From positions 768,501-832,500 of the forward strand of contig NW_026261571.1 of NCBI RefSeq assembly GCF_000165395.2: a stretch of DNA of 64,000 nucleotides. Direction: 5' to 3'. The notes under the pieces are model-generated. The model ran no database searches, was not told the DNA's origin, and saw only the letters and a list, made by a program, of their open reading frames with translations. How positions within the stretch are numbered: the first letter of the stretch is position 1; the number at the start of each line of letters is the position of its first letter. A program made the translations under genes and the position numbers. Shown piece by piece: positions 32,640-44,640 of this stretch. The DNA is from Babesia bovis T2Bo. Its lineage: Eukaryota > Apicomplexa > Aconoidasida > Piroplasmida > Babesiidae.

Positions 32640-34356
32640 TTAAGTGGGTTTGGTGAATTCTTTGCGCAACATATCCTGTTCAACCATTGCATCACGCATC
32701 ACTTTGCGATATTTCTCGTGTGTTTTTGCTTTACGTTGTTGCAACGCGAGACTACGTTGTTTAGCTTCACTGGCTGCTCTATGCATAAATTCTCTCCTCA
32801 ATGATTTGTATTCAGCCTTTTCACGTTTCAGAGTTGAGTCTTTATCGTATCTCTTAGATGATGGTGTGTCAAAGTTAGGAATCTGGAGTTCAATTTTCTG
32901 CTTAAGATGAACACGATGTGTAAAGGATAGACTTACCGGCTTTTTGTAGACATCCAGCACATTGGGTAGCAATTTGACATTTGCATATACTTCCACTAGT
33001 TCCTTCAGACGCACTAGCTTCGGTGAATCACATACAATCTTTGCGATGTTGGGCCTAATGATGTGTAGACATACAGGATAGACATGGCATCCACTGTTAG
33101 ATAGGAGCTTTAGTGATGCGATGGTCATATCTAGAATGGTTTCAACCGTGTCCAATCTCTCTTTGTGCCATGCAACGCAGCATTTCATTGCTAGCTTGAA
33201 GAAGAATGGAATATACAAACCGCTGTCCAGAGTCGAAGCATAAGCCATAACTAGCAATAAGCGAATTCGCGAGTGATCATCACTTTCTGGTTCACAAGCT
33301 TGCATTAATTTTTCCAAAACTATAAGCCCTGCCTTATACAATGCAGTTCCAATCTTCGCAACCTTAATGAGAAAGTAAAGAACCAACAGTGTCTCACGAG
33401 AAAGTTCGCTGTCCTGTTCAAAAGATGCGTATACACCCTTGAGGTAATGAGTAAAATAAGCGTGATATTCCTTAGGACTGCGTTGACAGAGATAATGTAC
33501 GAATTCAGTGAACGTATCGATGCATGATGCGAATTCCCTATTACCAGATGGCGTTGACAATAAATCGCTAAGCGGCCTTGCTATTTCCAACATACACTTA
33601 TCAGCGGTATCGGATGGCACATGTTGATTATTAACAAACTTCTTGGCTATGTCACACTTTGCTTTTATGGATGACGCTTCATAAAACTGACGAAGCAGAT
33701 CCACTCCACCTCTTGATTGCACCGGTGCTGCCATCAGCCTTTTCAAGTTCTCAGAAAACTTATCCACTTTCTTTGGCAACTTGGTAGTATCGTGTTCAGT
33801 GGGTTTAGTAGGCAATCTGAGATATTGTTGACGTTCATAATCCACAGCTTACCCTTGTCGTGGCTGGATGAAGTAATTCATATCGAGTTCATCAAATTCA
33901 GAATCCAACTTTGATCGTAAATCTTGTAGAGCTGATTTTTCCAATTTTCCAGCAATACGTCTACGCTTATACTCTTCCAATGCCTTGGCGTAACCTCCAG
34001 GTTCACCTGTATATCTGAAACCATCATCTGAATCCTCAGATAGAGTATCGTCATAGTGTTGATCAATGGGTGCATCTTTATGGGTTAACTCAAGAGGTAT
34101 ATTGAGATCGAACAAATCAAGCTTTTGAGAACGTCTAGAGATATCAGAAGCGAAAAACGGATCTTCAACATGCTTCTTTATTACTTTCGTGCGCCTCGGT
34201 TTAGCAGCTTTAATAGATATCTGTATGATGTGTAACATGTGCGTAATATATCACCTTTGGTTGTTGGCGTCTAATACTGTCGAAGGGGTTTGTATTTCCG
34301 GTGGAAGTGGAGCCCTTTACGTCCACTGACTGTCTTGCCTTCTTATGTTTACTCAT
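32640..34356 (-). CDS. NOP14: Nucleolar protein 14 (SSU processome)
   Basis: Three exons: 34356-34255, 34220-33853, 33816-32640 (548 aa), with introns of 34 and 36 nt. NOP14 is part of the small-subunit processome and is needed for 18S rRNA maturation. The N-terminus has the conserved TNPFDSIRRQQPK segment, then an acidic stretch including SEDSDDGFRYTGEPGGYAKA and LEEYKRRR. The central part is helical repeats, and the C-terminus is strongly basic (KREKAEYKSLRREFMHRAA, KTHEKYRKVMRDAM), as in the family. It is shorter than yeast Nop14, which has about 800 residues, mainly because linker regions are missing. The short upstream region is shared with the divergent uL2m gene. Confidence 0.85.
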
Positions 34357-34515
34357 TTTAAAATTGAATATCTAATGAAATAATGTGATTTCCCCTCTAT
34401 TCCATGGACGGATGATGAAATGTGTCGTTAAATGGTGCCCGAACGGTGTAACACCGCACATCATTTAGGTATTGAAAGGGTGTATATTCCTAGAAGACTA
34501 CTTTAAAATGCATCG

Positions 34516-35771
34516 ATGATGCAATTTATTTTTAAAATAAATCAATTTTGCCGTCGTTGCTTTTCAAGTAATTTGTCATCGCATGTTTTAATATTGTTTA
34601 GGTGAATATGGTAGCGTGAAACGCAATATACCCCTGAATATTGATTTTGACACTGGGAGGTATCGTCCACCTATTTCAAAGCCATTGCTTCCAACTCCTT
34701 TGACACAGGTTATTTTATGCAACATTTTTACATATCGGATATAGGAGGCCAATAATCGTATCTTAAGGGAGGTAGGAATTCATGAACCTCTGGCAAAATG
34801 CCGTGTTGTTGAGCAACTTTCAATTCGCCGCGTGAAGTTTGGCGGCAGAAATTCCACGGGACGTATAACTACTCGGCACCGTGGCGGTGGTCATATTCAG
34901 CGCCTACGGTTTATAGACTTTAAACGTCAACGCAAAGATGTTCCTGCTACTATTTTGAGAATTGAATACGATCCTACACGCAGTGCACATGTAGCATTAT
35001 TACAATATTCGGATGGAGTTCTGAGTTACATTCTATGCCCAGCCGGCGTGCGTCCGGGCCAAATATTGTTGGCCAGTGCAAGTGCTCCGATAGAACCTGG
35101 TAATTGTCTACCGCTTCGTCACATACCAGTGCGTTAATATTGAATACGTGATATAAAACCGCAGGTAAATTCAATCGTCCACAATGTAGAGCTTCGTCCC
35201 GGTGCAGGAGGACAAATCGCCAGGGCAGGGGGAACTTATGTTACTATAGTTGAGTAAGTGTTAGTATGTACTGACATTTGGCGTAATGATATATGAGCAC
35301 CCTCTAGTTAAGAGGTATATGGCTACAGAGGATCGTCATTTAATCCGTAACCAACAATTTTGTAGAAAGGATGAGATGTTCGCCACTTTGCGTATGGCAT
35401 CTACTGAATTAAGAAGATTTCCTCTTGATTGCTGGGCCACTCTGGGTCAGGTTTCTAACATAGAGCACAACAAACGCATACTGAAGAAGGCTGGGACAAG
35501 AAGGTTAGTGGTATAATGGTCATCATTCCCCAAACGATCTAGGAATCTGGGATGGCGACCGTCAGTGAGGGGTATAGCAATGAATCCAAATGCACATCCA
35601 CACGGCGGTGGGAACAATAAGAGTGGCACAAAGCGGCCGAAATGTTCCGTTTGGGGTGTTTGTCGGTCTGGTCTGAAGACAAGAAGTAAACAGAAACACC
35701 TTGGATTCATCGTAAAACGAAAACTCTGCGGAAGACTGATGAAGAAATATGGTATTTCTAAAAATACGTGA
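34516..35771 (+). CDS. Mitochondrial ribosomal protein uL2m
   Basis: Six exons: 34516-34567, 34602-34708, 34745-35128, 35165-35253, 35315-35503, 35543-35771 (349 aa). Introns are 34-39 nt except the fifth (61 nt). The protein is a bacterial-type L2: [20 protein letters not shown] in the N-terminal RNA-binding domain, [16 protein letters not shown] in the middle, and [20 protein letters not shown] near the peptidyl-transferase centre. The N-terminus ([17 protein letters not shown]) is a short basic presequence. Known: the apicoplast genome of this group usually encodes its own L2, so a nuclear copy with this leader is best assigned to the mitochondrion. Its end lies 100 bp before duplication copy 2. 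Confidence 0.9.
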
Positions 35772-35871
35772 GCAGAAATTAGTCAAAACGTTCAATCGAA
35801 TGGTATGAACTTGAACCGTGGCAACTAGTCAGTCAACGAAATGATATAAATATAACAAAATATAAAATATG

Positions 35872-37958
35872 AACAATCTCCTTCCACATGATGTTAGCTT
35901 GTATGTTTTGATGTGTACGTTCTGTCGAGTGGTAGGTGTGTGTCCGGTGGTTTCACCATATAGGGACTCTAGTGTCTAAAAATGCCAATTACGAGCTTCA
36001 CCCTGTGTATTCGTGCGTTTTGATTTATTTTTGGTTGGTGTATATGCGGTACAAGTTACACCTTAATTGTTGTCGTTGGTCGTGATGTCGTTATCCAGGA
36101 CTGGGCATTAACGACTATCTTTTGTGCCTAGACAGCTTCGTTGCATTACGATGGTATAATGTATGGTTGTTTAGCATTATTGCCTTTGTTGTTGCGTGGA
36201 TGTGTGTTAAGTTCTGTGCTTCACTCGACGTCATCTAGTATCGATAGCATCTGTAACAATGTTGTCTTTTCGATGACGCTGCTGAGCCAACCTGAGTTGG
36301 TGAAGTTGGTAAACAAGACTGAGTGTGGCGATTATGCGTTGCTTGGTGAGGATGTGTTACGATCAGCTCATCGTGTTGAGCGTTACTGTTACTCTCAGCT
36401 GTCACCTATTTTGTGTGAGAGCAGGTACATTCCTATGACCGGTCATCCTAATTGCGAGCATATAAAGTCGAAGTTTCTGTCAATCATAGGTGCTTGTACT
36501 CAGCGTGATGAGTTATCTGGTCGTGATGTTAACTGTTCTGGTTTCAACCTGGAGACTGTGAGCATCAGTGATCCTCTTGTGTTTTGCAAGATGTCATACA
36601 TTTCTTCGTCTGGTGAGTTACTATTGTTCGTTTGTGTATTTACGATGTATTGTAGACTCTTCGGGATCATCTGTTGGTGGTCGAGTATCGTTCAAGCACA
36701 ATGAGCTAGAGGAATGCCAGGCACTGTGCGAGAGTTACAATTCGTGCCAGGGTTTGGCAAAGTCATTCAACCACCCACGTTTTTGTATTGACGGCGGTTT
36801 CCAGGGTTACTGTACTAGCCGTATTCAGCGTATGTCGTTTTTGTTATGGTCATATTTTGCAGGGATTCACGACGACAGTTACATTACTCTGTGTCGCAAC
36901 GTGGTATTGCCATTCGTGTTTGCTAACATGGGTGATGGGTATCAGAACTTGTCTATGAGCATGTGCCAAAACTCTGATGCTTCCATAGAGGGGTCTCTGC
37001 TGGGTCATCGGGTGAGTGCAGTTACCTATGTTATCATGTTTCGTTAGGACTTTTTAATGAGCCGTCGTCAGGAGTTGTTGGACACGTTGGCATCTGATGA
37101 TGGCTACTTGTCCTGGGAGCAGGATATGGAGAAGCGTTTTCAGTCCTTGACTGCTAGTGTTGAGCAGCTTGTGAACTTGTTCAACGTTTGCACCAGGTAC
37201 ACGTACAACTTCTTTGGTCTGCCTTACAACTACGACAATGTTGTGGTATGTTTTATTCTTTATATGTTATAACTATCTGCTGTAGCATCTCGAGTGCGAG
37301 AAGACTGTGAAGCTGTTTGAAGGGTTGTTGTCTGTTGCCAATGCGCTTCCCAGTGCGTCTAGTGACATGGTATCTACTATAGAGAACATTGACCCTGTGT
37401 TTCACTTTGAGCGTAAGCTCCAGGAATCTGTGATTCATCTGAAGCATTTTTACTCTTTGGTATGTTAGCGTTGTATCCGTTACTGATGCTCATCAGCTTA
37501 CTTCCGGTGCTCATAGCACCATTTTGGGCAGTCAGTACTACCGTCCATTGGATCGTCGTACGTTTATGAGTGCTCAAAAGGCATTATCGCAAATTCGTCA
37601 GTTGGTGCCTCGGCGTGTATCTAGTATCCGCGACTTTCTGCGGTCTCAGGTACCATTGCTCCGGGACGTGGATCGTGAGCACCGTGTTCACGAAACTGTG
37701 AATGAGCTTCAGCTGTTATCATCACTTCATGAGAGTCAGCTGCAGTGGCTCATGCGCCTCAGTGGTAAACGCCCGGGCCGTGCTGTCCTTCGATCGGTTG
37801 AGTGACTTGTTGGCATCGAAACTTATGTTAATTTGTCACTATGCATTATCGCTGCATTGTTGTTTCATACTGCAGTACTTTGTTTTATTGTAGCTTCCCG
37901 GGTTAGTTGTAACTCTTCCTGACCTCCAGTTTATCATCTCCCCTATGGATTTTGTGCA
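35872..37958 (+). repeat. 2.09-kb direct segmental duplication, copy 2
   Basis: This is the partner of 28260-30346, in the same orientation. Left and right junctions are sharp: identity starts 101 bp after the uL2m stop and ends 51 bp before the last codon of the convergent WRAP53-like gene. No target-site duplication or mobile-element ends were seen. Confidence 0.97.
36159..37805 (+). CDS. Secreted Cys-rich protein, duplicated gene copy 2 (possibly RAP-1-like)
   Basis: Six exons: 36159-36612, 36656-36829, 36863-37011, 37048-37245, 37286-37459, 37497-37805 (485 aa). The structure is the same as the gene at 28547, including every splice site. The only protein differences are Met for Leu and Ile for Val near the end of exon 1 (codons around 36591 and 36600). 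Intron 1 differs at three positions without affecting the splice sites. The full upstream region is duplicated as well, so both copies should be expressed. Function is unknown: a signal peptide, Cys-rich first half and helical second half suggest a secretory-organelle or surface protein of the parasite. RAP-1-like is a possibility only. Confidence 0.8.
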
Positions 37959-38008
37959 ATGTTCTAGGTGTCGTATTGTCAGAATTATAAAGGGAATCGA
38001 TTTTCATT

Positions 38009-39353
38009 TTATTTCTCTACTATTGCATATTTCCACAATTGAATTGCTGTTTTGTTCTCCTTATCATCAGTTTTATATGCACTGTATACCCTAGTCCCTC
38101 TAGATGTGACAATTACAGGCAATTTAGGGTGATAACTGGCGCTAGACACTACGGTATCACAGATCTTTGTTTTCGTTAGAGCATTGCCAGTTTTCCCATT
38201 GTATATAACCAAATTGCCGTCATCAGTACCTATAAATTTTGAATCGAAATTTGGTTGTTCCTCACCGGACACTATTTGGTCGTTACGTACGTCGAATGTA
38301 ATTCGCTGGTTGGTTCTGGATGGTCTATGATATCTCATGATTGGCGAATATTTGTTTCCCCTAATATCGAATGCTCGGATATGATTATCTGATCGCGATC
38401 CGACCAATAAGGTATGATCATCAAACCATTTAACCTGTCTCAATTTTTTATTGTACAATAAAAACTTGCCTGTGTAACAGGACCAAGTTTATGTTCATCA
38501 TCTGTGAAAGGCGCATAGATGCTTCTTTGTCTAGATTCGTTATGGTCGAAGACACCAATATTTGAGTTATAATCACCACACGCATACATTGTTGCTGCAT
38601 AGGGGTTGTGGCTTATTGCTGATACGATTCCGAATTTGTTTCCGCTTCTGGTAGACAGTGGCCGTACCTGGTTATTACTATATGTTCACAGAATGTCAAA
38701 AAATAGCAAAGTAAAAAGGTGTTAAACCATAAGGGTATAGCCAGTCAATATATACACTATTTAACGTACCTCTATACTATGTCCTGGCATTTCTATGTCG
38801 AATACATGTATTGTAGATTTGCTGCCCCCGAGGAAGTATTTCCCCAACGGTTGGAAATTTAAAGAATATACTTCTGCCAATTCATCTCTAATATTATTAG
38901 GTTTAAAAGTAAAATGACGCTGTCCCTTGTGGGTGTCATATAGATGTATCTACGAAAATATCTAACATCCAGTTTCAACATACCGGAGTACCTCTTGAAG
39001 CAGTAAGTAAACAACATGAATCTGGGTTGTTTTCATGGTAATTCGGAAAGAAACAGACACTTCTAATCTCATCGATGGATTTTATGTGGAATCTTGGACG
39101 TAGCACATCAGAGATTCCACAATCAACATCATCAGACGAATCTGTCGACTGTTGAACGTATTCGTACATAATGAAACATACTGTCTATACCATTGCCAAA
39201 TGGGTATACACCGATACGCCGATCGCTAAAAATTGCGATGAAAATGGAGCCATCTGGACTTATGGAACTCCCGTGTACAAACACGTCATAACCATCATTA
39301 TTTTTGATAGTAGGTTCGTCTAAAACAACCTTTCGGTATTCTTCGAGTAACAT
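38009..39353 (-). CDS. WRAP53/TCAB1-like WD40 protein
   Basis: Five exons: 39353-39182, 39141-38984, 38949-38770, 38667-38470, 38434-38009 (377 aa). Introns are 40, 34, 102 and 35 nt; the last starts with GC (CAG then GCAAGT) and ends in AG. The product is a WD40 propeller. The block RTNQRITFDVRNDQIVSG corresponds to the conserved TNQRIYFDL segment of WRAP53/TCAB1. That protein binds the CAB box of scaRNAs and telomerase RNA and carries them to Cajal bodies. Other blades read FKPNNIRDELAEVYSLNFQP and YACGDYNSNIGVFD. No nuclear signal was seen. A generic WD40 protein is the alternative. Confidence 0.78.
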
Positions 39354-40374
39354 ATGGTAACTTATGTACGGATGTGTAACAAATACGGCTATTCCTTAGA
39401 TGCGAAGTGGTAATGGTTCACTTGTAATTTACATATAAAAACGTAGATTCCTCCTATAATTTTATATTAAACTTAGAATATTGAATACCTAAAGCATTCA
39501 TGATAGACATCAAGGATATGCTTCGATAGAATAATAGCATTGGTACTAAATTCTTGGTTAACGACTACACCTCATCATCTATTGCTCACAAAATATATAA
39601 ACAAGTATTCTATGTCGCATACCCACTATATGTTTGTTAATTGGTACAATATGCATTCTTTGGATTCAACGTGTTCTCTGTCTGATGGCATATCGATTGC
39701 ACACTCTAATTTCTCAAAAAAGTATTCAGAATAACAAATTCTTTATACAAATATACATTTATTGTAAATTTGTGGTTCCCATGTTTTATTTTTAGTTTAC
39801 TAAGATTAACTTTTAATATTTCCTTTGACAACATCATTTATAAAATCACGGGGTGACATAAATTTTTAAAACACGCTTGAAACGTCTGTCACAGCACATA
39901 TTCGGTGTGTTTGTCTCTATAACTTAGACAAAACTTGGCCCACAGTTCTCATGGGTCACAACTGAATCAGGACTTAACATGTATAGCACTTTGTGCTTTT
40001 AATTTGCCACATTGTAGTTGGCAATAAACCTTCAATGTTTACTGATACAGGTTTTTGAACGTTGCTAGTCTGTGCTGTCAATGAATTTCTCAATGCTTTC
40101 ATTATGACTAATTAGGAAGGTAGTGTTAACCTTTTCACTGCAGCGTGGAATATAATTGGCTAGTTGCCTAACAAGAGACAATACAATTTCTGCATTATGC
40201 ACTTAAACCCGTTATATGACGCTAATTGGGAAAATAGATTTTCAAAACTTTGTGTATGCAAGGAATTTTCAGTTTGCTTTTGCATAACCTGAGACTTTCT
40301 GTAGTGTAGAATGCTTCCAGACTTAATTATTTATATATATACACCAAAGCACATAAATTCAACAACTACTTACA
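39354..40374. other. Divergent intergenic region, 1.0 kb
   Basis: This is AT-rich sequence between the divergent WRAP53-like and 6-Cys B genes. A 64-codon plus-strand frame at 39540-39734 has no domain. No RNA gene or repeat is recognised. It should contain both promoters. Confidence 0.5.
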
Positions 40375-43284
40375 ATGGTTTCCTACATTACTGTGGCTCT
40401 ATTCATTGCCACATCGGTAATACACCTAGCATTGGCCGAATATGATACGCATGAAGTATATGATTTTTCGAATTTTGAATATCCTATAGACAATAATACT
40501 GTAAAGGTTTATGTGACAGTGTTAAATTCTAGCAAATCTATTGAGATATTATGCCCAAAGGAACGTAACGGTCTCCGTTTCAATTTACTTCCTAATACTC
40601 GTGAGACTATTGCGACTAATGACATATATGTCTATGCCACAGTAAATGGAGTTTATCGTAAGATTAACATAAATCAAATATTTGTGCCTGATGAATCATC
40701 TGATAGCGGATTACCGGATTACAGGCTGAATAAGGCTCGGTTGTTACTCGCTAATGACGGTCATACATTGTTTAGAAGGCCAGGTTTTGATAGCATTGAT
40801 GTTCACTGTACTGCTGGTATATTTATCAATAGTGTAGCAGCGTCTTTACCTGGTTGTTTGGACAATGAGCAACTTAATCGCAGTGGAGCATACACGTGTC
40901 CTTGTTATGGTTGTGGTAAGGCATCCGGGCCATTATTGGGTGTTGTCAAAATAATGTTGACATCTGTTCCGGAAGTGATGCATGGCTGTGGAAGTAAGCG
41001 TGTACCAATTTTACTACACGAGCAACCTAGCTCTCATGAATGTTCATATGATTTGTTGGACACTGATCGTATTGGTTTCTATTGTAAAGGCCGCGTAGAT
41101 CCTCCGGATTGTCCTCGTGTGATGTTCAATGCTTTAAATGATCAATTGATGGATGTTCCTTTTGAGGGTAACTTAAATTGGCAGATGTACGGTGATGGCC
41201 TTTTACTATCTATTAGCTATGACCAAAGTTGCAACGCTAAAACTTTTAAGGGGTATTGCAAATGCATCAGCGAGGAAACAGGGGCTACGAATGCCGTCAT
41301 AAATTTGCGGCGACAAGATGAGTATGTTTGCGATTTGGGGTCACTACTGATGCGCCATTTGAGCAACAACATTTTAGGTCCATGGTGCGACGTTAAGTTA
41401 TATCCTGGGAGAAAGCTCAGCATAATATTACCTTCTCTTAATGAGAGTAATGTTTACACTAACCCTGTGACAAAGGTTGCGCATAAAGTCGTAGTAAAAT
41501 CGGCGTTGTGGATGCCACTTATCTCATCCAATAATGGTTTAGTTCGCAGTATATTTAACAATGCGGTTACATATAAGCAAGTTTCTATTGAGCCCTTTTT
41601 TAACAATGGTATTCTTGAATTAGAGTCTGGATATGATCCATTAGGCGTTTTGATAATAAAGCACTTGAACAATGAAACTCGTTTGAAGATGGGTTTTGAT
41701 TCGTTTTACTATCGCAATCTAATGAAGATAGGCATAGAAAATGGGAAGCCTATGGACATTTTGGCTAACATTAAAATAACATTACAGCAATTGAACGGCT
41801 ATAAATGGCTTGACGAAGACCTTCACCATTACATGGAGGATAAACCAATTGCTTCTGGCAGGAATCCGTGGATTCTTCGCCACAGTTTTTCTCCTTTCAT
41901 AAAAGCATTCTATGCTGGTGATATTGATGTGACTACTGTTCGTTGCAATTCCACTGAGGCGTTGGTCCCCTCTGGTTGCAACAAGAAAGCATTCGATGCT
42001 AACCGAACTATGGTTATTCCATTCCCCGAAGGAGTTTCCCAACGCATGAGGGATCCAAGAGGTAACAGTACTCAGATAGTAGTTGCCGATAGAGCATCTC
42101 CCTTAAGTTTGTCTTGTAGTTGTCTGAATTCTGATGGTATAGAATCCTCTCGTTTTGAAGTTCACAAGTTACGTCGGCTCGATGTAGCCAATCCATTCTT
42201 GAATGGTGCGCCAAATCGGATAGTAATGCTACCTCACGTAGAGATGATAAGTAACGGCGTTGCTAGCATGAGATACGGCATTGATCGAATACCGATGATA
42301 GATTCGCTTGAGGCTAAGCATGAATTTAGATTAGCGTTGGGTGACGAATTGTATCTAAGGTGTCAACCTCCTGTTGACTATAAATATAGGCAGCGAATCA
42401 CTGTAGCCAGTGCTGACAAGCCCTTCTTTTCAGAAGCATACAAGACTATTTTAATCCACGATGAAAGCACTGAGAAAGAGTATACCATGTTAAATGATGA
42501 CCCATCTATGTCTCAAGGGGTGTGGTTTCCTGCGAATGATAAGTCATTTTTCAGTGTAGTGACGAAAGGCTCGGATAGGTATTTTAAAAACAGGGCTATA
42601 GAATCTACCATGGCCATATCTGGTGGTTTTGAAATTGCCACTCACGAGAAGTCTACGGCTGACATGATCAGCCGGTCAATTTTCAACATCAAGTACCCCA
42701 AAAGCTCGATTGTGATATCAAAATTAGGTGAAAGCGAAATCACATTTAATTTCATATGCGGTAAAGTATCACCTGGTTTAGATAATGCTGATAAGGTAGA
42801 GAAATATTCCGGTCGTTTTAGGTATACAAATCCTATTCATCGTGAAGATAGGTTGATGGAGATTTGGGGTTTAATAAAGATTACAATTCCGACTACTGAC
42901 CCCTATGTTCATGGTTGTGGTATACCGGGTGATCATGACAAGTTATTCCTTCCGGATACGGATATTCTAAGAGATAGGGCGGGCAAAATTATTGGTTGTT
43001 CAGTCAATATGAAACGGGCCGGTAGAGCGGGATTTTATTGCCCACTTCCATATAGGACTGACCCTCCTGATTGTAGACCAATGCATATGCCCACTAGTAG
43101 ATGCGTTGGCAGCGATTCATCTGCTTTGAAGGTGTCAAAAAGCCCTCATCTATTTCTATTCACCCGGACTCCGCGCATGGAGTTTCCTTTCAACCTACTT
43201 CGGTTGCGCCCGTCAACTTTTGAATGTCACTGTAGCACTATTACAGGTGTACGTATTTCCACTATTAGGTTAACAAGAATCTGA
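40375..43284 (+). CDS. 6-Cys (s48/45-like) secreted protein B
   Basis: This is a single exon of 969 aa with a signal peptide (MVSYITVALFIATSVIHLAL). At least three s48/45-type modules are visible. The first has HGCGSKRVPILLHEQ, HECSYDLLDTDRIGFYCKGR and then CKCISEETG. A middle module has LSCSCLNSDG. The last has HGCGIPGDHDKLFLPDTD, GCSVNMKRAGRAGFYCPLPY and the closing FECHCSTITG. These GCG..., GFYC and C-x-C positions are the family pattern. The C-terminus ends just after the last module without a hydrophobic tail, so the protein is probably secreted or membrane-associated through a partner. Members of this family are candidate sexual-stage or merozoite surface proteins. It is not closely similar to the 6-Cys gene at 22024. 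Confidence 0.85.
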   Translation: MVSYITVALFIATSVIHLALAEYDTHEVYDFSNFEYPIDNNTVKVYVTVLNSSKSIEILCPKERNGLRFNLLPNTRETIATNDIYVYATVNGVYRKININQIFVPDESSDSGLPDYRLNKARLLLANDGHTLFRRPGFDSIDVHCTAGIFINSVAASLPGCLDNEQLNRSGAYTCPCYGCGKASGPLLGVVKIMLTSVPEVMHGCGSKRVPILLHEQPSSHECSYDLLDTDRIGFYCKGRVDPPDCPRVMFNALNDQLMDVPFEGNLNWQMYGDGLLLSISYDQSCNAKTFKGYCKCISEETGATNAVINLRRQDEYVCDLGSLLMRHLSNNILGPWCDVKLYPGRKLSIILPSLNESNVYTNPVTKVAHKVVVKSALWMPLISSNNGLVRSIFNNAVTYKQVSIEPFFNNGILELESGYDPLGVLIIKHLNNETRLKMGFDSFYYRNLMKIGIENGKPMDILANIKITLQQLNGYKWLDEDLHHYMEDKPIASGRNPWILRHSFSPFIKAFYAGDIDVTTVRCNSTEALVPSGCNKKAFDANRTMVIPFPEGVSQRMRDPRGNSTQIVVADRASPLSLSCSCLNSDGIESSRFEVHKLRRLDVANPFLNGAPNRIVMLPHVEMISNGVASMRYGIDRIPMIDSLEAKHEFRLALGDELYLRCQPPVDYKYRQRITVASADKPFFSEAYKTILIHDESTEKEYTMLNDDPSMSQGVWFPANDKSFFSVVTKGSDRYFKNRAIESTMAISGGFEIATHEKSTADMISRSIFNIKYPKSSIVISKLGESEITFNFICGKVSPGLDNADKVEKYSGRFRYTNPIHREDRLMEIWGLIKITIPTTDPYVHGCGIPGDHDKLFLPDTDILRDRAGKIIGCSVNMKRAGRAGFYCPLPYRTDPPDCRPMHMPTSRCVGSDSSALKVSKSPHLFLFTRTPRMEFPFNLLRLRPSTFECHCSTITGVRISTIRLTRI

Positions 43285-43961
43285 ACTTGTTTTTATTCAA
43301 TATGAACGATCAGCTATATAATCATACATGTTAGCTCCATGTTTCCATGATTGTTGCAGCACATAAGCTTACGAATCCATGGATATATGTCAGTTATTTC
43401 GTGTTTTATCGCATCTAAAGCTCACATAAGTGCTTGGTGACTCTAGGGAAGCTTGATTCTATGGAGCGTCTGTTCAGACACCGTTTGTTATACATGTGAC
43501 TAGTATTTGATTGGTAACATTATTAATACTTCCATATGCAGTTTCCTAGCTAAAATAGTTACACAATACACTCGCCTTGCGTTGTATTAATAAAAATGTT
43601 ATAATGTGTATATTAATGACACTGTGACCTATTTCCAATAACATCCCACTTCTACGAACGTAGGATATTCCATTACACATTTAGAAATATTGTGCATATA
43701 TTAACATGAGATATATGTATATTATTGTCACTTAGCTCCTGATTGTTAAAGTATCAACATCATGTTGGCATAAACTCTGTGTTGCGGAATCTTACTTTTC
43801 TTTGTAGGCACTAGTTTATGCGTCCAAGGAGCTATCACTATCGTATTAGGACATGTTTATAACGGCATTATAATCTATATTGAGGGATTCCGATTCTATC
43901 GATGTGAAGACACATTGTGGTTGTGAATATGTTACCATAGATGTGATACATATAGGTCACC
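43285..43961. other. Intergenic spacer, 677 bp
   Basis: This is AT-rich sequence between 6-Cys B and PRP38, both on the plus strand. No open frame with domain content, RNA gene or repeat is recognised. It should hold the PRP38 promoter. Confidence 0.5.
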
Positions 43962-44640
43962 ATGGCGAATCGCACCGATCCCACTGCTGTGATGGTACAC
44001 GGTACCAATCCGCAAAATCTGTTCAGCAAGATTTTGCGCGACAAGGTGTACAACTCTATGTATTGGAAGGAGAGTTGCTTCGGTTTGACTGCCGAGTCTA
44101 TTATTGATAAGGCTATTGATTTGCAGTACATTGGTGGTACTTTTGGTGGTAATCGTCAGCCATCACCTTTTTTATGTTTGGTTTTGAAGCTGTTGCAGAT
44201 ACAGCCAGAAATTGAAATCATCCAGGAATACATTCGCAACGAGGAGTTCAAGTACCTTCGGGCGCTTGGCATATATTATATGTAAGTGAATTTGTACTCG
44301 TCACAATAGAATTCAGGCGCCTTGTAGGCAATGCGGTTCAGATATACCAGAATTTGGAGCCCGTATACGCCGATTATCGCAAATTGCGTTTTCGCAATAA
44401 TGATGGTAGTATGTGTTATTTTTTGTTATTAATTGTTGTTTAGGTTATGACATTAGGCACATGGACGAGTTTGTGGATGATTGCCTTAGACTATCGAGTT
44501 ACCTTGACGTTGATTTACCGATATTACCTAAACGCATGATTCTTGAGGAGACTAAGCAACTTGGTCCTCGCAGGTCATTGCTGGATGAAGCGGATGATTT
44601 TGTTCCGGAGCTTCCCAGCCCCCGCGAGACAGTCTCTTGA
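43962..44640 (+). CDS. PRP38: Pre-mRNA splicing factor PRP38
   Basis: Three exons: 43962-44281, 44317-44405, 44444-44640 (201 aa), with introns of 35 and 38 nt. The start matches the family closely (VHGTNPQNLFSKILRDKVYN, then YWKESCFGLTAESIIDKA), as does the centre (GGTFGGNRQPSPFLCLVLKL). The typical end of the fold is YDIRHMDEFVDDCLR. PRP38 is a tri-snRNP component required to activate the spliceosome. The Arg/Ser-rich tail of plant and animal PRP38 is absent; a short acidic and proline-containing tail takes its place. Presence of this factor fits the intron-rich genes of the window. Confidence 0.93.

Noticed and set aside
41217..42214. Several minus-strand frames of 66-86 codons
   Set aside because: All are antisense to the 6-Cys B gene and show no coding signal of their own.
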